64,000 bases of DNA from positions 62,340,533-62,404,532 of the forward strand of contig OX485804.1 of NCBI GenBank assembly GCA_950295325.1. The letters run 5' to 3'. The position numbers and the translations under genes were made by a program. This document shows, piece by piece, positions 1 to 11,805 of the stretch (its first letter is position 1; each line of letters begins with the position of its first letter). Under the pieces are notes generated by a model, which did not search any database, was not told where the DNA came from, and saw only the letters and a list, made by a program, of their open reading frames with translations. The stretch is from Polytrichum commune. Lineage: Eukaryota > Streptophyta > Polytrichopsida > Polytrichales > Polytrichaceae.

Positions 1-112
1 GAAAAGAAAAGGATTGCATGAAGAACTTAATTAGGGTCCTATTGACCTACCATTCTCACCTCACACGAGTGAGTCAGCAATGGAGATAGCGACACAGAGC
101 GCGAGAGAGAAA

Positions 113-666
113 GAGCACTTCACACACAAGACTGAAGGCCCTTGACCATTGCAATCTAAGAGTTCTCATTGGTCGAAAGGGCGGAGACCGTCCAAGTTCA
201 TTTCACACACGAATGTGAAGGGCCTGAAGGTCCAAAGAAGACTTCGTGGATGAAAAGTCTACATGGCGAACCGTGGATAAAGTTTCATGGTCTCCCGGAA
301 TTTTCGTAGGGCCCACCTCCAAGACATGGGCCTGACGCAAATTCCGGAAGACTGTGACTTTTAAAAAAAAAATTCGAATAGGGCAAATATTGGGATAGAT
401 TCCAAGATAGACAAACACCGCCAAGTAATTCTCTTGGATTGATAGAGTTTGAGACATATTATATTAAACCAGATCCTCCCCTCTTTTTCCGCCAACAAAA
501 TATGCAATGGTCCCGCAACATGGTCCATTCTCACTTCACACTATGCTTGAGGGCCCGTGACTACATAAGATTGCTTTCCCAACACCCATGGTACGGCCAT
601 TGGACGAGAGTCAAGGGTCCTCACCATTACAAGGTCACGGCTCTTGGCTCATGTGTGAAGTGGCCC
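113..666. mobile_element. Tourist-like MITE, family A copy 1
   Basis: No coding capacity. The right end reads GTGTGAAGTGGCCC followed by TAA; the left end is decayed but keeps CACTTCACACACAAGACTGA. The same sequence appears inverted at 8446-9009 and more diverged at 9381-9884. TIRs starting GGGCCACTTCACAC plus a 3-bp TWA target duplication are the known hallmark of Tourist/PIF-Harbinger MITEs; assignment to that superfamily is inferred from these ends alone. It abuts the next element, sharing the single TAA at 667-669. Confidence 0.65.
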
Positions 667-669
667 TAA

Positions 670-1236
670 GGGCCGCTTCACACTATGGCCGTCCAAGTTG
701 AGAGGCCGTGGGATTGGATGGTCACACTTTGTTGAGAGTCTAACGAACTAGGCTGAAAATACATAGCCAATAAAATATATGAATTGGAGCCTTCGGGCAA
801 GCACAATGTGAAGCCTCCAAAGGCTGAGCCCAAAGCCCAAACCTTTGGCCATAAACTCCCACAACCTCTCGACTTGGATGGCCATAGTGTGAAGCCTCCA
901 AAGGCTAAGTCCAAAGTCCAAAGGAAGAAGGAGCATCCCACTTTATGCCTTGCCCAAAACAACCCCTCCAATCTAACGGCTAAGATCTTGTCAATGTTTG
1001 ATTTTTTTTATGAAAAAGAATCGACGGCCTCTTGACCATAGTTTGGGTTTCCGTCCGACCCAAACTTCCTTCGAGAGTCCGTCGCCTCGATCAAAAAGTA
1101 GGCATTTTAAATTGCGATGGCCTTTGGACTTTGGCCTCTAGTGTGAAGGGTCGAGAAGCCAAATTCTTAGTTCCTTGCAATCTGATTGGTGGAAATCGAT
1201 GGCCTCTCGACCTTCAGCCATGGCGTGAAGCGGCCC
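670..1236. mobile_element. Tourist-like MITE, family B copy 1
   Basis: The element starts GGGCCGCTTCACACTATGGC and ends with the inverted match GCCATGGCGTGAAGCGGCCC, and is flanked by TAA at 667-669 and 1237-1239. The interior differs from family A. It has no transposase, so it would be non-autonomous. An inverted, end-eroded copy lies at 14331-14815, upstream of the enolase gene. Short ORFs inside it are chance frames of the repeat. Confidence 0.7.
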
Positions 1237-1239
1237 TAA

Positions 1240-2596
1240 GGTGGAGGCATCCATAACCGATAAAATAAGAGATTTTGCATTTGTTTGGGAGGAGTAATAG
1301 CAGGGAATTGTTTTTCTTGCAAATCGGGAAAACAAAGTATTAAGGAGGATGCAAAAAACTTTCCATTTGTTTCTTTCATGAATATGGAAATTGCTACAAA
1401 TTTTGAAGCGGTAAAGTTAGGGTAAGACATATTTCTAGAACACAAAAAAAAGGAACCATGTGTGACCCCTTCACAATGCAAAATTCTAATGAAGTTCATG
1501 TTTGTGAACCACATCACCTATGCCCTCAACCAATAGGCCTCCCCCCTTATACAAAGACCAACCTTGTCGACTACTATTCCCGGAGTGTACTAGTAGCTAA
1601 CACATGAACGGCTGCCAAGCTTGACAACCAAAAAATCTTTCCAACCCCCCTCTCGCCCAAATGGCCTTATTCGTTTCCCATAAAAACCACTTAGGGTATT
1701 TTGGGTAACCGTTGCCAAAGCACACTACTCATTCCATTCAACATTGGAAATAGTTTTAAAGATCCTAGCTTAATCTACTATGAGGTCATTTGAGACGAAT
1801 TGACAACAAATTTGACTACAAATCGACCATGTAGCCATATGTATGTGCAATAGCTTAAAGTGTTGGTTCAAGCAACCTCTACCTTATAAGAGATTCAAGT
1901 TTTATGTTGGATGGATGAGACATATACTTATATATGATAATTCCCTCTCTCGTCAGCAATGCTTATGGAAATAACTTATTAATAGTATGTAGTCAAATAG
2001 GAAAAGGAGGAGGATCCGCATGGCACATTCCCCATGGATTCTCTTTTCTTGGAAAGCCTCCAGCCCTGGCTCTAGTAACGTCTCAAGCACGGAAAAGCGA
2101 TCTTCTCACAAGTACCTATTTACATCCATGATGTTGGACAAAAGGTGAAATGCACAGATGAAACACATTTGTTCATCCAATTGTATGTACTTTCATCCAA
2201 CGTGCAATATCGTCTATCCAAAAAGAGGGAGTTCATAGTCAGCATTTTCCTCTTCAAAAAGATGTGTAGCATATTCGTGTGATACATGTTAGCCCCAACA
2301 AAATTCATTGATCTCAAGCAAGGTACACAGACCTACTCTTGATCGGACACAGTGTAGTTGAGCGGTGTGTGGTTAGGTTAGATCTATGAATGGAGCCGAA
2401 CAAGATATGTATGTGTCTAAAAAAAGATTGGAATACATGGTCATCCGATATTTTTTGTTGATGTTTTATCACAAATTCGATTATGCAACAAAAGTTTCGT
2501 TGCGTAAATCAGATCGGTAGATGTTGGAAAACATGGAGAACTGACCAAATAACACCTACATACCTTCGGTTATGTGGTCCTGTCGTTGACACTCCT
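1240..2596. other. Gene-free AT-rich stretch
   Basis: I see no supported gene. About 1740-1940 looks like a decayed family C MITE in reverse orientation: its right edge reads TTTTATGTTGGATGGATGAG, the complement of the family C terminus found at 58.3, 61.8 and 62.9 kb. Positions 2020-2540 are the first copy of a direct repeat whose second copy lies at 2955-3260. Confidence 0.5.
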
Positions 2597-2980
2597 CCAT
2601 TGCACATTCCCCGTGGGGACCCAGGATAAATCACATCTTCATTCAGCTAAGCCTCACGCCTCCTTCACTGCTTGGTCATCCTGCTCACACGTGTCTGGGG
2701 ACTCTTCCTCGTTGGGAACCATTGTGGCAATACCCGGTCAAAATTACAAATATTCAAGTTGACATCACTTTCATTATTCCCAAGTCAATTGATGGAGTTC
2801 CTTCACATGCCAAAGGAGCTTAATGGTTTAAGTGACTGGGTATTGTCACATTGGTTCCCAACGGGGAAGAGTTTTTATGCAGGTGCGGGCAGGAAGATTG
2901 GGTAGTGAAAGAGGCATGGGGGGGGTGGGGCCTAGCTGAATGAAGATGTGATCTAGCACGGGGGCCCCATGGGTTTTTTT
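2597..2980. repeat. Long inverted (foldback) repeat
   Basis: The arm at about 2597-2750 (containing CACATCTTCATTCAGCTA and CGTTGGGAACCATTGTG) matches the reverse complement of about 2830-2980 over some 150 bp, with a loop near 80 nt. Divergence between the arms indicates an old foldback. Both a foldback-type MITE and a hairpin-RNA locus fit; neither is shown by sequence. Confidence 0.6.
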
Positions 2981-3260
2981 ACTTGGAAGCCTCCGACCTT
3001 GGCTACGTTTATGTCCTAAGTAAGGTACGCATGCCATATTTGGTTGTTTATCTTGGTCATACACCTATACTTGAATGGTGTGTGGGTAGGTATCTAAGAA
3101 CGGAACCCAACAAAACACGTGTTTAGAGGAATTGGAACTACATGGCCATCCGATTCTTGTTGAGTTGCATCATACATTTGCTATTGCAACACGAGTCTTG
3201 TTATATATATATATATGATCAGTAGAAATTGGAGAACATCGAAAAACAAAAGCACACAAT
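2955..3260. repeat. Second copy of a dispersed direct repeat
   Basis: This segment aligns in the same orientation with 2020-2540. Shared landmarks include CTTGGAAGCCTCC, GGTGTGTGG and ACATGGYCATCCGAT. It includes a short (TA)n run near 3203-3214. No coding content is recognised; it is probably a fragment of an unclassified transposon. Confidence 0.5.
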
Positions 3261-3664
3261 ACACATGTTGCAGGTACATTCAATGTTGGTGACAAAGAAT
3301 AATGAAATAAAGCCCAAAAGAAAGCTTAAAAAACACTCCACCTCCCATTTGGCACTAGCATTGTGACGGGGATCATGCCATCTAGTTAGTAACTACGAAC
3401 AACAAAGATTGTCACGTTAAATTTCGATATCGTGGTTGAGATGTAAAAGTTACAAGAGGTCAACCTAAAGTTTTTTTTTCTTAAAGTGATCACACATGCC
3501 CTCCTAGTTGTGCTCATTGTCAAGCTTATGGTGGTTTAATTAAAAATAGTTCCCACATGACCCTCCCTTTGGGGGGGTGCTATCATGTGAGCAATGAGTG
3601 GTAACTTATGAGCAGTGAGTGAAAATGGATTTGAATAATGTTCTTAAATTCAACATTCAATTCT

Positions 3665-3683
3665 CCCCCCCCCCCCCCCCCCC
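3665..3683. repeat. Poly(C) run, 19 nt
   Basis: An uninterrupted C homopolymer. It belongs to a set of long C/G tracts scattered through the window (see findings). Its exact length should be treated as uncertain, because such runs are prone to both slippage and sequencing error. Confidence 0.85.
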
Positions 3684-6600
3684 AAAAAATGCAAGGACAT
3701 TCCAAGTGTTGAGCACGATTTAGATTATTTTCTAAGAATTCGTGTAGGTTTGAGAAATGAATTGATGGCGACATTCTAGAAGAAAATAACTTAAGTTTAT
3801 GGGCATAGATGGAAGTCTAAGAGAAATTGTTCACATGAAACAATGTCCACTTATTGTGGTAATTTAGAACAAAGCCAAAGATCCAAATATTGTTACACAA
3901 TTTGAGGTTACTATCATTTGGATAGTAGAGAAATTATCACAAAAAAGTTGATTGAACACATGGAGAAGATGGGTATAGGCAAAAATGTCAATTGCACATA
4001 CAACATACAACACAATGGCACGGGGGGTGCACCTACACTTGATTTATGTATACACGTGCAAGAACCCCCTATTTAGTTGGGCAGGGGGTTATCTACCTTC
4101 CTTTGTTGAATATTTTCCACCCTATAAGTAGCTATTTTTTACTATATAATATTTTCTAACACCCTATCATTATATATAAATTTCAAAGTTGCATAATTAT
4201 AATCACCTTATATAAGTAGTAGATATCTCATGTGAATAATCTGCACATACATTATGCATGCAATACACTATGCATACATTACATTGCACATTACAAACAC
4301 ACAACCACCATACTATAAACTTTAGGATACTACATATGGTTCTTGAACCCCCCCGGGAAACCCCAAACAAACCAACCAACCCTTGCATTGCTAGATGACG
4401 GTATTTTTCATCCAAAGGCAATCATCTCAACAAATCCATCTACATGTCCACATACATTTAGCTTATTTCTCATCCAATTCCACTAATGGCATATGATTTA
4501 TGTTGAACTCATAAATAAAAAATCTAAACTTAATTCTATATATGTTATTTTATGTCCAAATAAAATATACCACAACTTAAACCGCGTTGTATATTATATA
4601 TAATTCTCAAATTCACATTTAGAGGATGCTATTGTATATCTAAGAAAATGTAAATATTATGTGTCTTGAATAAAATCCGCCCTACATTATCTCACATGTG
4701 GGTTTCTACATTTTCACCACTGCCCCCCCCCCCTTAGCACAATGGCCATTTTGTTATTAATGAAATTGCAAAAGTCATAACCATACCACACGCACTCATA
4801 TAAACACCTCTGTAGCCATAAACTAGTTTAGCCTAATCATAAAGCTAAATCCACTCATTCGCCTCCACATAAATGAATGGGTGAGGCACAATTTGTTTTA
4901 ACCTACGGCGAGAGATGGTGTTGCTAATTTTGCCATGATTCAAGTGACACCGTTTGCATATGGAGGCTAAACTATAGAACTTTGAGGAGAACTCACCAAC
5001 TTGTTTTTTTTTTTTCATGATGAAATTATAAATGTTAGACTTAAACTGGGCACTTCTTAAGCTACAAATGTCAAACAATCATGAGAATTTGGAGAATAAT
5101 TAAACTTATTTATTCAATTGGCTTTTCCTCACCACCTTCTTGACATGTTTTTTGTCAGAATTGATAGAGATTGCTACCTAAATCATAATTTCACCCAAAC
5201 TAGGAGTTGCTATTGTGTCATGCAATGGTGATAGGATGATATCAAACAATGAAGAGTCTTCCTTGTATGCAACTAGATGGTGGCCACTATGTCTGCAAGC
5301 ATGAATAGAAACACCCAGGAATGAAAAGTCGAGAGGTCAATAAATGTTGTACAACCAATGAATAAAATCATAATAACCTTCATTATTATAGTGTGGTTAC
5401 AAAGGAAGGCTTCCACAATCTCTCAAAACAATTGAGATTGTGGCCTTTTTATTATAAAAAATAATTGTTCACATGCTCTTGGTAGGTTCTTAGGGAGGAC
5501 AACCAATATAATGTTGTCATATACATATGCTTTAAGAAAGTATTTATTTTGGGGGTATAAAATGCATTTGGCTACACCCATTTGTTGTACATAACATCGT
5601 TTTTTTTCTTCAATTTCATTGATTCTATTGTTACTTAGATGGTGTAGGATACATCAATTTGGAGCACATTATAGTTGTTACAAATTTCAGGTTTTGACTA
5701 ATAACTTTTGCTGTTCCAGAACATATGTGCTTGCATCCAACAACCCAACATAAAATACACAAAGTCCATACAAGAAGTCTACAATCTATTAGGTAAGGCT
5801 CCTATTGAAAATTTGGCTTACAAAGTATACATATGGCAGGGATATTGTTCCACCTAGTTGTGTAAAATTTAATAGGGTGTTATGACTTTTTTCCTAAAGA
5901 AGCAAGTATGTTCGTTGGACACCACAAATTAAATAACACAAGTATATAAAAAGGGAAATTTTAAGAGGCATTGATGTTTTAAATATATGTAAGAGGAAGT
6001 TATTGTTTACTATAATTTGATGCTATATACAAAGAAAATGGCTTTGGAGAATTTTAACGTAGAGGTAGGTGTACAAATCACAATCATGAAAATTTTCAAA
6101 ATTTTCATAGTATTTGTGCTTATATTATGACTTAAACGCTTATTTGTTGGTGAATCTATAATATATCATTTTCCTATCTTCAATGATACATGTTGCAAGG
6201 TCAAATTCTCATGAGTTACATCATGTGGATGAAAAAAATCATTAAAACCTTTCTCAAATTTGAAAACGAAAGTGAATTAGGGACAAGGTATTTAATTTGT
6301 AAGCGAACCTTGTGATGAGATCTTTAATCTAGAGGATGTTGGTTTCCAACTCCAAAAAAATGGCACAATCCAAATGCACATGTTGCAACACATGAGAACA
6401 AATGGGAGGGTAGAACACTTACATTGTATGCCATGATGGGGAAGAAATGCCAAATGGGTTATACTGCAAACACACGTCTAACATGTATTCATGTATCTAT
6501 ATGCAAGGTGGACTACATGATGGCGAACATTTTCATGTATGTAACTGTAACTTTGAACTACAACAAGGTTGTGTGCATCTTACCGGAATCGTGTAGGGTT

Positions 6601-7545
6601 GCAAAATTGTCGTGCACTAATAGTCAATAAGTGGGACCTCTTTATGTGCATCAGTTTTTTTTTTGGGGGGGGGGGGGTGGTTGGGTTTTAGGGGGTGGAA
6701 AAGCGTCCTTGCACCAAGTGGTGTGTGAAGCATGGTGGTGGTTGGTTTGGGCTTGCATTTCATGTATTTGGAAGGTGGCAAGGTTAACTATTAGCTCAAT
6801 TGCCTCTTTGTCTCTCATTGCCTCAAAATATTGAGATTGTTGTAGGCTAGGTGGAATATGTCCAAGGAATCAACAAAGAGAGGAATCGAGAGAGAGCCAA
6901 TGATTCACCCTCAAGGCTCCTCAGTGTGAGCAAATTTTGATTTGATGTTTAATGAGTGGGATGAGTAGTTCTTGACAATAATAAAAACATTGTGAACGTA
7001 GTGTTTACCACAATCTACAAATATTATTCACTCCCATCGTCAAAATTTGTTTTGAATTGTGGTGTAGTCTTTAAAATGTGTGTGTGTGTGGAGAGAGAGA
7101 GAGAGAGAGAGAGCCTCAAGCATGTGAGTGAATTTAGATACGGTGATTGACGAAAGAGTATGATGAGAATGAGGAATGATTATTGAGAACTTGAAATTGT
7201 GAGAGTTGATGATTGCCACAATGTACACGTATTTTTATTTCCATTGTTAGAATTATTGTTGACTTGCAGTACAATCTTGTGCGTGTGCATGTGTGTGCGT
7301 GTTCAAAATGTGGAAATACATAGGGATTTTGTTGAGATTGAATGTTGTCAGTTCACTTGAATGTTTTCACTCCTTACTTATATATGTTGAATCTTAAGTT
7401 GAAGAAGTTGCTTGTAGGTGGAATAAAGGCAATATTTCATAAAGTTTGTAATCATCAAGGCAAAAATACGAGGAAATTTATTGATGTCAATTGAAGGTTG
7501 TATGGTCACCATTGCTTCATGACTTATGTATGGAATCTCTTTCTT

Positions 7546-7658
7546 CAAGCCCTAAGCTAATTTCAAATACGATGCTCTTCTTGATAATAGTTTATGTGGA
7601 TTGTGGTCAATAATACCCTAAGCCCTAAACCTCAAATACGATGCTCTTCTTGAATATA
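7546..7658. repeat. Two-copy direct repeat
   Basis: CAAATACGATGCTCTTCTTG occurs twice, about 70 bp apart, each time preceded by a CCCTAAGC-type segment. It is a local duplication of unknown origin. The CCCTAA-like context is too short and irregular to be telomeric. Confidence 0.6.
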
Positions 7659-8075
7659 TACCTACAACGAGGTCATGCGACTACTCTCGCTTGTTGGTGT
7701 TGTTGAACACAAGTAGTGATGTTAGTATATTGTTCATCGTCATGTTTCAAAATGTCAATTGATGATATTAATTATTTATAATTTACTTTGATTGCTTGTA
7801 ACAATGTTTTGGATGATTACGATAAAAATCAACAATTGATGGAATATTTTTGTAGTAGTTCATGCTAATAAACCCCTCATGTTCTCAGTTTTTGAAAAGT
7901 TAATACTATACAATTGAATAAAATTAATAATATAGTAACAAATTTAAGTTATGAATCATACATTCATGAAAAATAATTATATTTGACTTTATTTCACACA
8001 CGTTATCGCTCATTGCTCATGTGTAATGGCTCATTGTTCGTTGCTCACCGCTCATTGCTCATGTGTTAGCCTCCT

Positions 8076-8094
8076 CCCCCCCCCCCCCCCCCCC
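8076..8094. repeat. Poly(C) run, 19 nt
   Basis: An uninterrupted C run directly preceded by repeated GCTCATTGCTCA/GCTCACC words. In reverse complement this reads as a G run followed by ATGAGCAATGAG, as at 3573-3605. Confidence 0.85.
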
Positions 8095-8445
8095 GCTCAT
8101 GTAAACTCATTTTTACGCTAAGAAGTTAAAGCTCAATGCTTTGCATGTATTTACAGTGGTATGTGCAAATGAAGTTGACCTTGCAAATAGATTGACTCGT
8201 AGACCCATGCATATTACCTTAAGTCATAAAGATTACAAAAAAAACTTATAAATTCCTTTATTCACCCATAATGATAACAACCACAATAGAACACATTTCA
8301 CATAGTATTTTGTGGATATATATATAATGAAATCGATTTTAAAATTTGGGAAGTCAAAAAAGCTAATGGGACTGAAAACATGTCACAATGGCTTCAAACA
8401 AGCTAAATTCACAACGCCCTTAAAGTTAGGTGGAGCAGGGCCTTA

Positions 8446-9009
8446 GGGCCACTTCACACACGAGGCAAGAGCCGTGACCTTGCAATGGTGAGGACCCTTG
8501 ACTCTCATTGAAAGGCCGTACCATGGGTGTTGGGAAAGTCATTTTATGTAGACTTGGGCCCTCAAGCATAGTGTGAAGTGAGAATGAACCATGTTGTGGG
8601 ACCATTGTATATTTTGTTGACGGAAAAAGAGGGGAGGATTGGGTTTAATATAACATGTCTAAAACTTTATGAATTTAAGAGAATTACTTGGTGGTGTGTT
8701 GTTTGTCCTTAAATATGTTATGGAATCTGCCCTAAAATATGTCATGCTAGGAAAATTAAAAAAATAAACCATGGTCTCTTGGAATTTGCGTCAGACCCAC
8801 CTCTTGGAGGTGGGCTGGCGCAAATTCCGACAGACCATGCACCCTTATCCACAACTTGCCATGTAGGACTCCATGTAGACTTTTCTTTGGGCCTTTAGGC
8901 TCTCGCCTCCTAGTGTGAAGTGAACTTGGACGGTCTCCGCCTTTTCGACCAATGAGAGCTCTTACATTGCCATGGTCAGGGGCCTTCAGCCTTGTGTGTG
9001 AAGTGGCCC
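8446..9009. mobile_element. Tourist-like MITE, family A copy 2 (intact ends)
   Basis: It starts GGGCCACTTCACACACGAG and ends GTGTGTGAAGTGGCCC, flanked on both sides by TTA (8443-8445 and 9010-9012). At 564 bp this is the best-preserved copy and lies inverted relative to 113-666. TIRs plus a TWA duplication indicate PIF/Harbinger-type mobilisation. No ORF resembling a transposase is present. Confidence 0.75.
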
Positions 9010-9380
9010 TTAAGTCACTTACCATAAGTTAAGTCTGTACGGTTCTCTATCCTGAGTCACATTGGCACAATAACCTGACAACTCCCGGGTCCACCTTTTG
9101 TGAAACTTCAATGACTCACAAAAAAAAAATGAAGCTTAACTTATACGCACGTGCTTGCCAAGCTCATCCCTGCCTATGACACCGGCCATAATAAAATCAT
9201 GGCTCTGAACTGCATGAGCTCAACTACATTACAACATTGGGAAGGACATTAGGTTAGCAGTTCGACCTTCATTCTTGTTTACTACATACACACATGTGAT
9301 CGCCCCCCCCCCAATACGTAAACAAGTGTTTTCTTGAGTTTTGTGAACTATTTAGCATTAGTTTGACACCCATAGCTTAA

Positions 9381-9884
9381 GGCCCACTTCACACATGAGA
9401 CTGAGAGCCCATGACCATTACACTTCAACCACTCTCATTGGTGGAAAAGGTGGAGCCGGTCCAAGTTCGCTACTTCACACTACGCTTGAGGGACCAACGG
9501 AGTACGATGTGAATGCAAGGTGGACGTGAAGTTTACATGAATTCCTACGTGGCATCGAATGGATCATGTTTCATGGTCACTTGGACTATTTTCAAAACCC
9601 ATCTCTTGGAGGTAGGCCTAACGCAAAACCGAGAGACCATGGCACCCGGAACGGTCACAACCGTTGTTTTATTCTGTTTTATCGTGCGTGAGGATCCATG
9701 TGAATAGACATCCATTGAAATAGCATTTGGTTGAGGGCCTGGTCACATATGACTTCACACTACACTTGAGGGGTTGTGACCACACTACGTGATTTTGGAG
9801 GTGTCTTGAGACAAGCTTTGGACACTTTCTTTTGGGCTCTCACAATTTCATGGTCACGGCTCTTGGCTCGTGTGTGAAGTGGCC
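9381..9884. mobile_element. Tourist-like MITE, family A copy 3 (diverged)
   Basis: The ends are GGCCCACTTCACACATGAG and CTCGTGTGTGAAGTGGCC. The left flank ends TTA/TAA and the right flank reads TTG, so the target duplication is no longer exact. The interior keeps family A landmarks, including a CTCTTGGAGGTAGGCCT-like segment, but has additional rearrangement. Confidence 0.65.
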
Positions 9885-11800
9885 TTGATTCAACACTAGG
9901 CCAAGGTCCTTAGTGCTAGAATTTAGTAAGTATTATTCTCCCCTTATGTTGGGACACCCTTGCATAATGAACAATATCCAACAAATGTTATGTTAACAAA
10001 CATGTGCACGCAATGGGTGGGGGGGGGGGGTCAGACATTGGAACGCACTAAATTCCAATTTTGAAACATGTTGTCAAACATTCATTGTGAGCTAGACTAC
10101 TAGCCTTCAACGTATGTGCCCCCAACACATCTAAAATTGGTCACCTATGACGCAATTTATCTCTGTCACCACTGATGCCCAACTTTTCAAGGATTTTATG
10201 TGGTGAATTTTAGGTCATTCCCAAGCCCTCTCCATTTAGAAAAGGGGCTTCATCCCTAGCATGAGTAATGTTATGCCCATTAGATTAAAATGGGGACTTA
10301 GGAATACAACATTCCATATTCTAACACTTTTCTTCAAATATATATGATATGTACTCAAATTTATTTAGCCATGGCACCAAATCAGAGCTTGCACAAAGTT
10401 TTTTTTTGCATATGATATTTCTTACAACGATATCTACTAAGCATATGAATTTGTGCAAGTGAAACATAATGAGAGCATGTTTGCAACAACTACTATTGAG
10501 AGCGTACCTTTGTTGTAACATGAAATGCTGAAAATTGTATCAACCACGTTGCAAAATATATTAGGAGGGGGGGGGGGGGGTGGTGAAAAACATAAAAACT
10601 ACATGTGATAAAACCTCGGGGGGGGGGGGGGGCAGTGTGTTAAAAAGTTAAGGATATAGGTGCAAACAACCACTATTTTATAGGGGGGTATTACTTTCAA
10701 TTCTCTTTTTTTTTTTCACATGCTATCATTATGTGAATATCTACTTTGGGTTAATAGAAAAATGGCTTGCATTACTTATAATTCCAAATTACCTATTATT
10801 CCATACCCTATAGTACTTTAAAGATGTCCAGTGCCATTTTTGATACCCTATATTACTCTTAAGTCCATTTATAATTTTTAGCCCCCATGTTTTTAAAATA
10901 CCCTATCATTTGTTCGCACGTATATTGCTACTCCAACCAATGACTACCCCCCCCCAGATAAAACAAAGGGTCTCGTATATTAATTATGGGTAGAAATTAT
11001 AAAATAATTACATATAATATAGGGTGCTATAGGTGTGCTGAGCATGATTATATATAATATAGAATTTGACATAATATCATAAAATTATCTAAGTGGTTCA
11101 TATAAAATATCATGGACATAAAGGACTAGATATGAAAAATCATGCATTATTCACTTCGATTATGAAGAAGGGATGAGTTAATTATTGATTTTTGTGTGAA
11201 AATTTGAGGATAGATAAAAATCACTTGTGAGATGTCTCCCAAAGTTTCAAAAAGGTTGGGACTTGAGAAAGCAAGGAGCTACACAAGGAGTAAAGTTAGC
11301 AGTATATTTAATTTCTTAGTAATCATACAATTCTTAATAAATTTTATTACAAAAAATTCTAAAAAGGACAACTTCTTAGGGGACTCGGTTGAGGGCCAAG
11401 GTTGAGGGTCTAGGGTTTGAGGGCCGCAAAGGGGGCTCTGTTCTTATCTCTTGCGCTTGCTTGCTCTTTACGTCCACACTTTGTCAGTCACTTCATTCGT
11501 GTTGCCACAAAATTGGAAGAAGAGTTGCCACCTGGGGATTTTTGGGAAGAAGGTCTCTTGCTTTGTGATGATCGTGCCAACAATTTTTATTGTTTTTGTT
11601 GCTCAAGATTGTGAGGCAAGATCGGGACGTAATCTGCAATCGACTCTAAAACTGAAGGTGATCAAGTACTACCAATGAAAAATTCTCGCTCATGTCTCTC
11701 GAATTCTCCACTAAAGAACTCAAATGTTGTTGTAGCTATGTTAGTGGATGAACATTTTGACCATGCCTAACGGTCTCTTTGCAAGCAATAAAATAGAATG
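9885..11800. other. Gene-free stretch with G/C runs
   Basis: No recognised gene. G runs lie at 10019-10030, 10567-10580 and 10618-10632, and a C run near 10950. A 65-codon ORF at 11417-11614 (+) has a hydrophobic start and Cys-rich end but resembles nothing I can name. TAGGGGGGTATTAC near 10681 and the opposed C run near 10950 could bound a small inverted-end element. Confidence 0.4.
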
Positions 11801-11805
11801 GTGTA

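Larger units (their letters stand above)
3265..8440. other. Large AT-rich gene-free region
   Basis: No supported gene on either strand; ORFs are short and unrelated to any family I recognise. It contains mononucleotide C/G runs (3573-3579, 3665-3683, 4724-4733, 6665-6677, 8076-8094), a (TG)n(GA)n microsatellite near 7076-7114 and a two-copy direct repeat at 7546-7658. Sequences next to the G/C runs at about 3573-3622 and 8038-8094 are inverted relative to each other (ATGAGCAATGAG motif), which may mark the ends of a decayed 4.5-kb element. Confidence 0.45.

Noticed and set aside
784-1035. 83-codon ORF with repeated VKPPKA motif
   Set aside because: Entirely within Tourist-like MITE B. The protein repeat reflects a nucleotide duplication in the MITE.
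7600-7635. Telomere-like CCCTAAGCCCTAAACC
   Set aside because: Only two irregular units within a local direct repeat, not an interstitial telomeric array.
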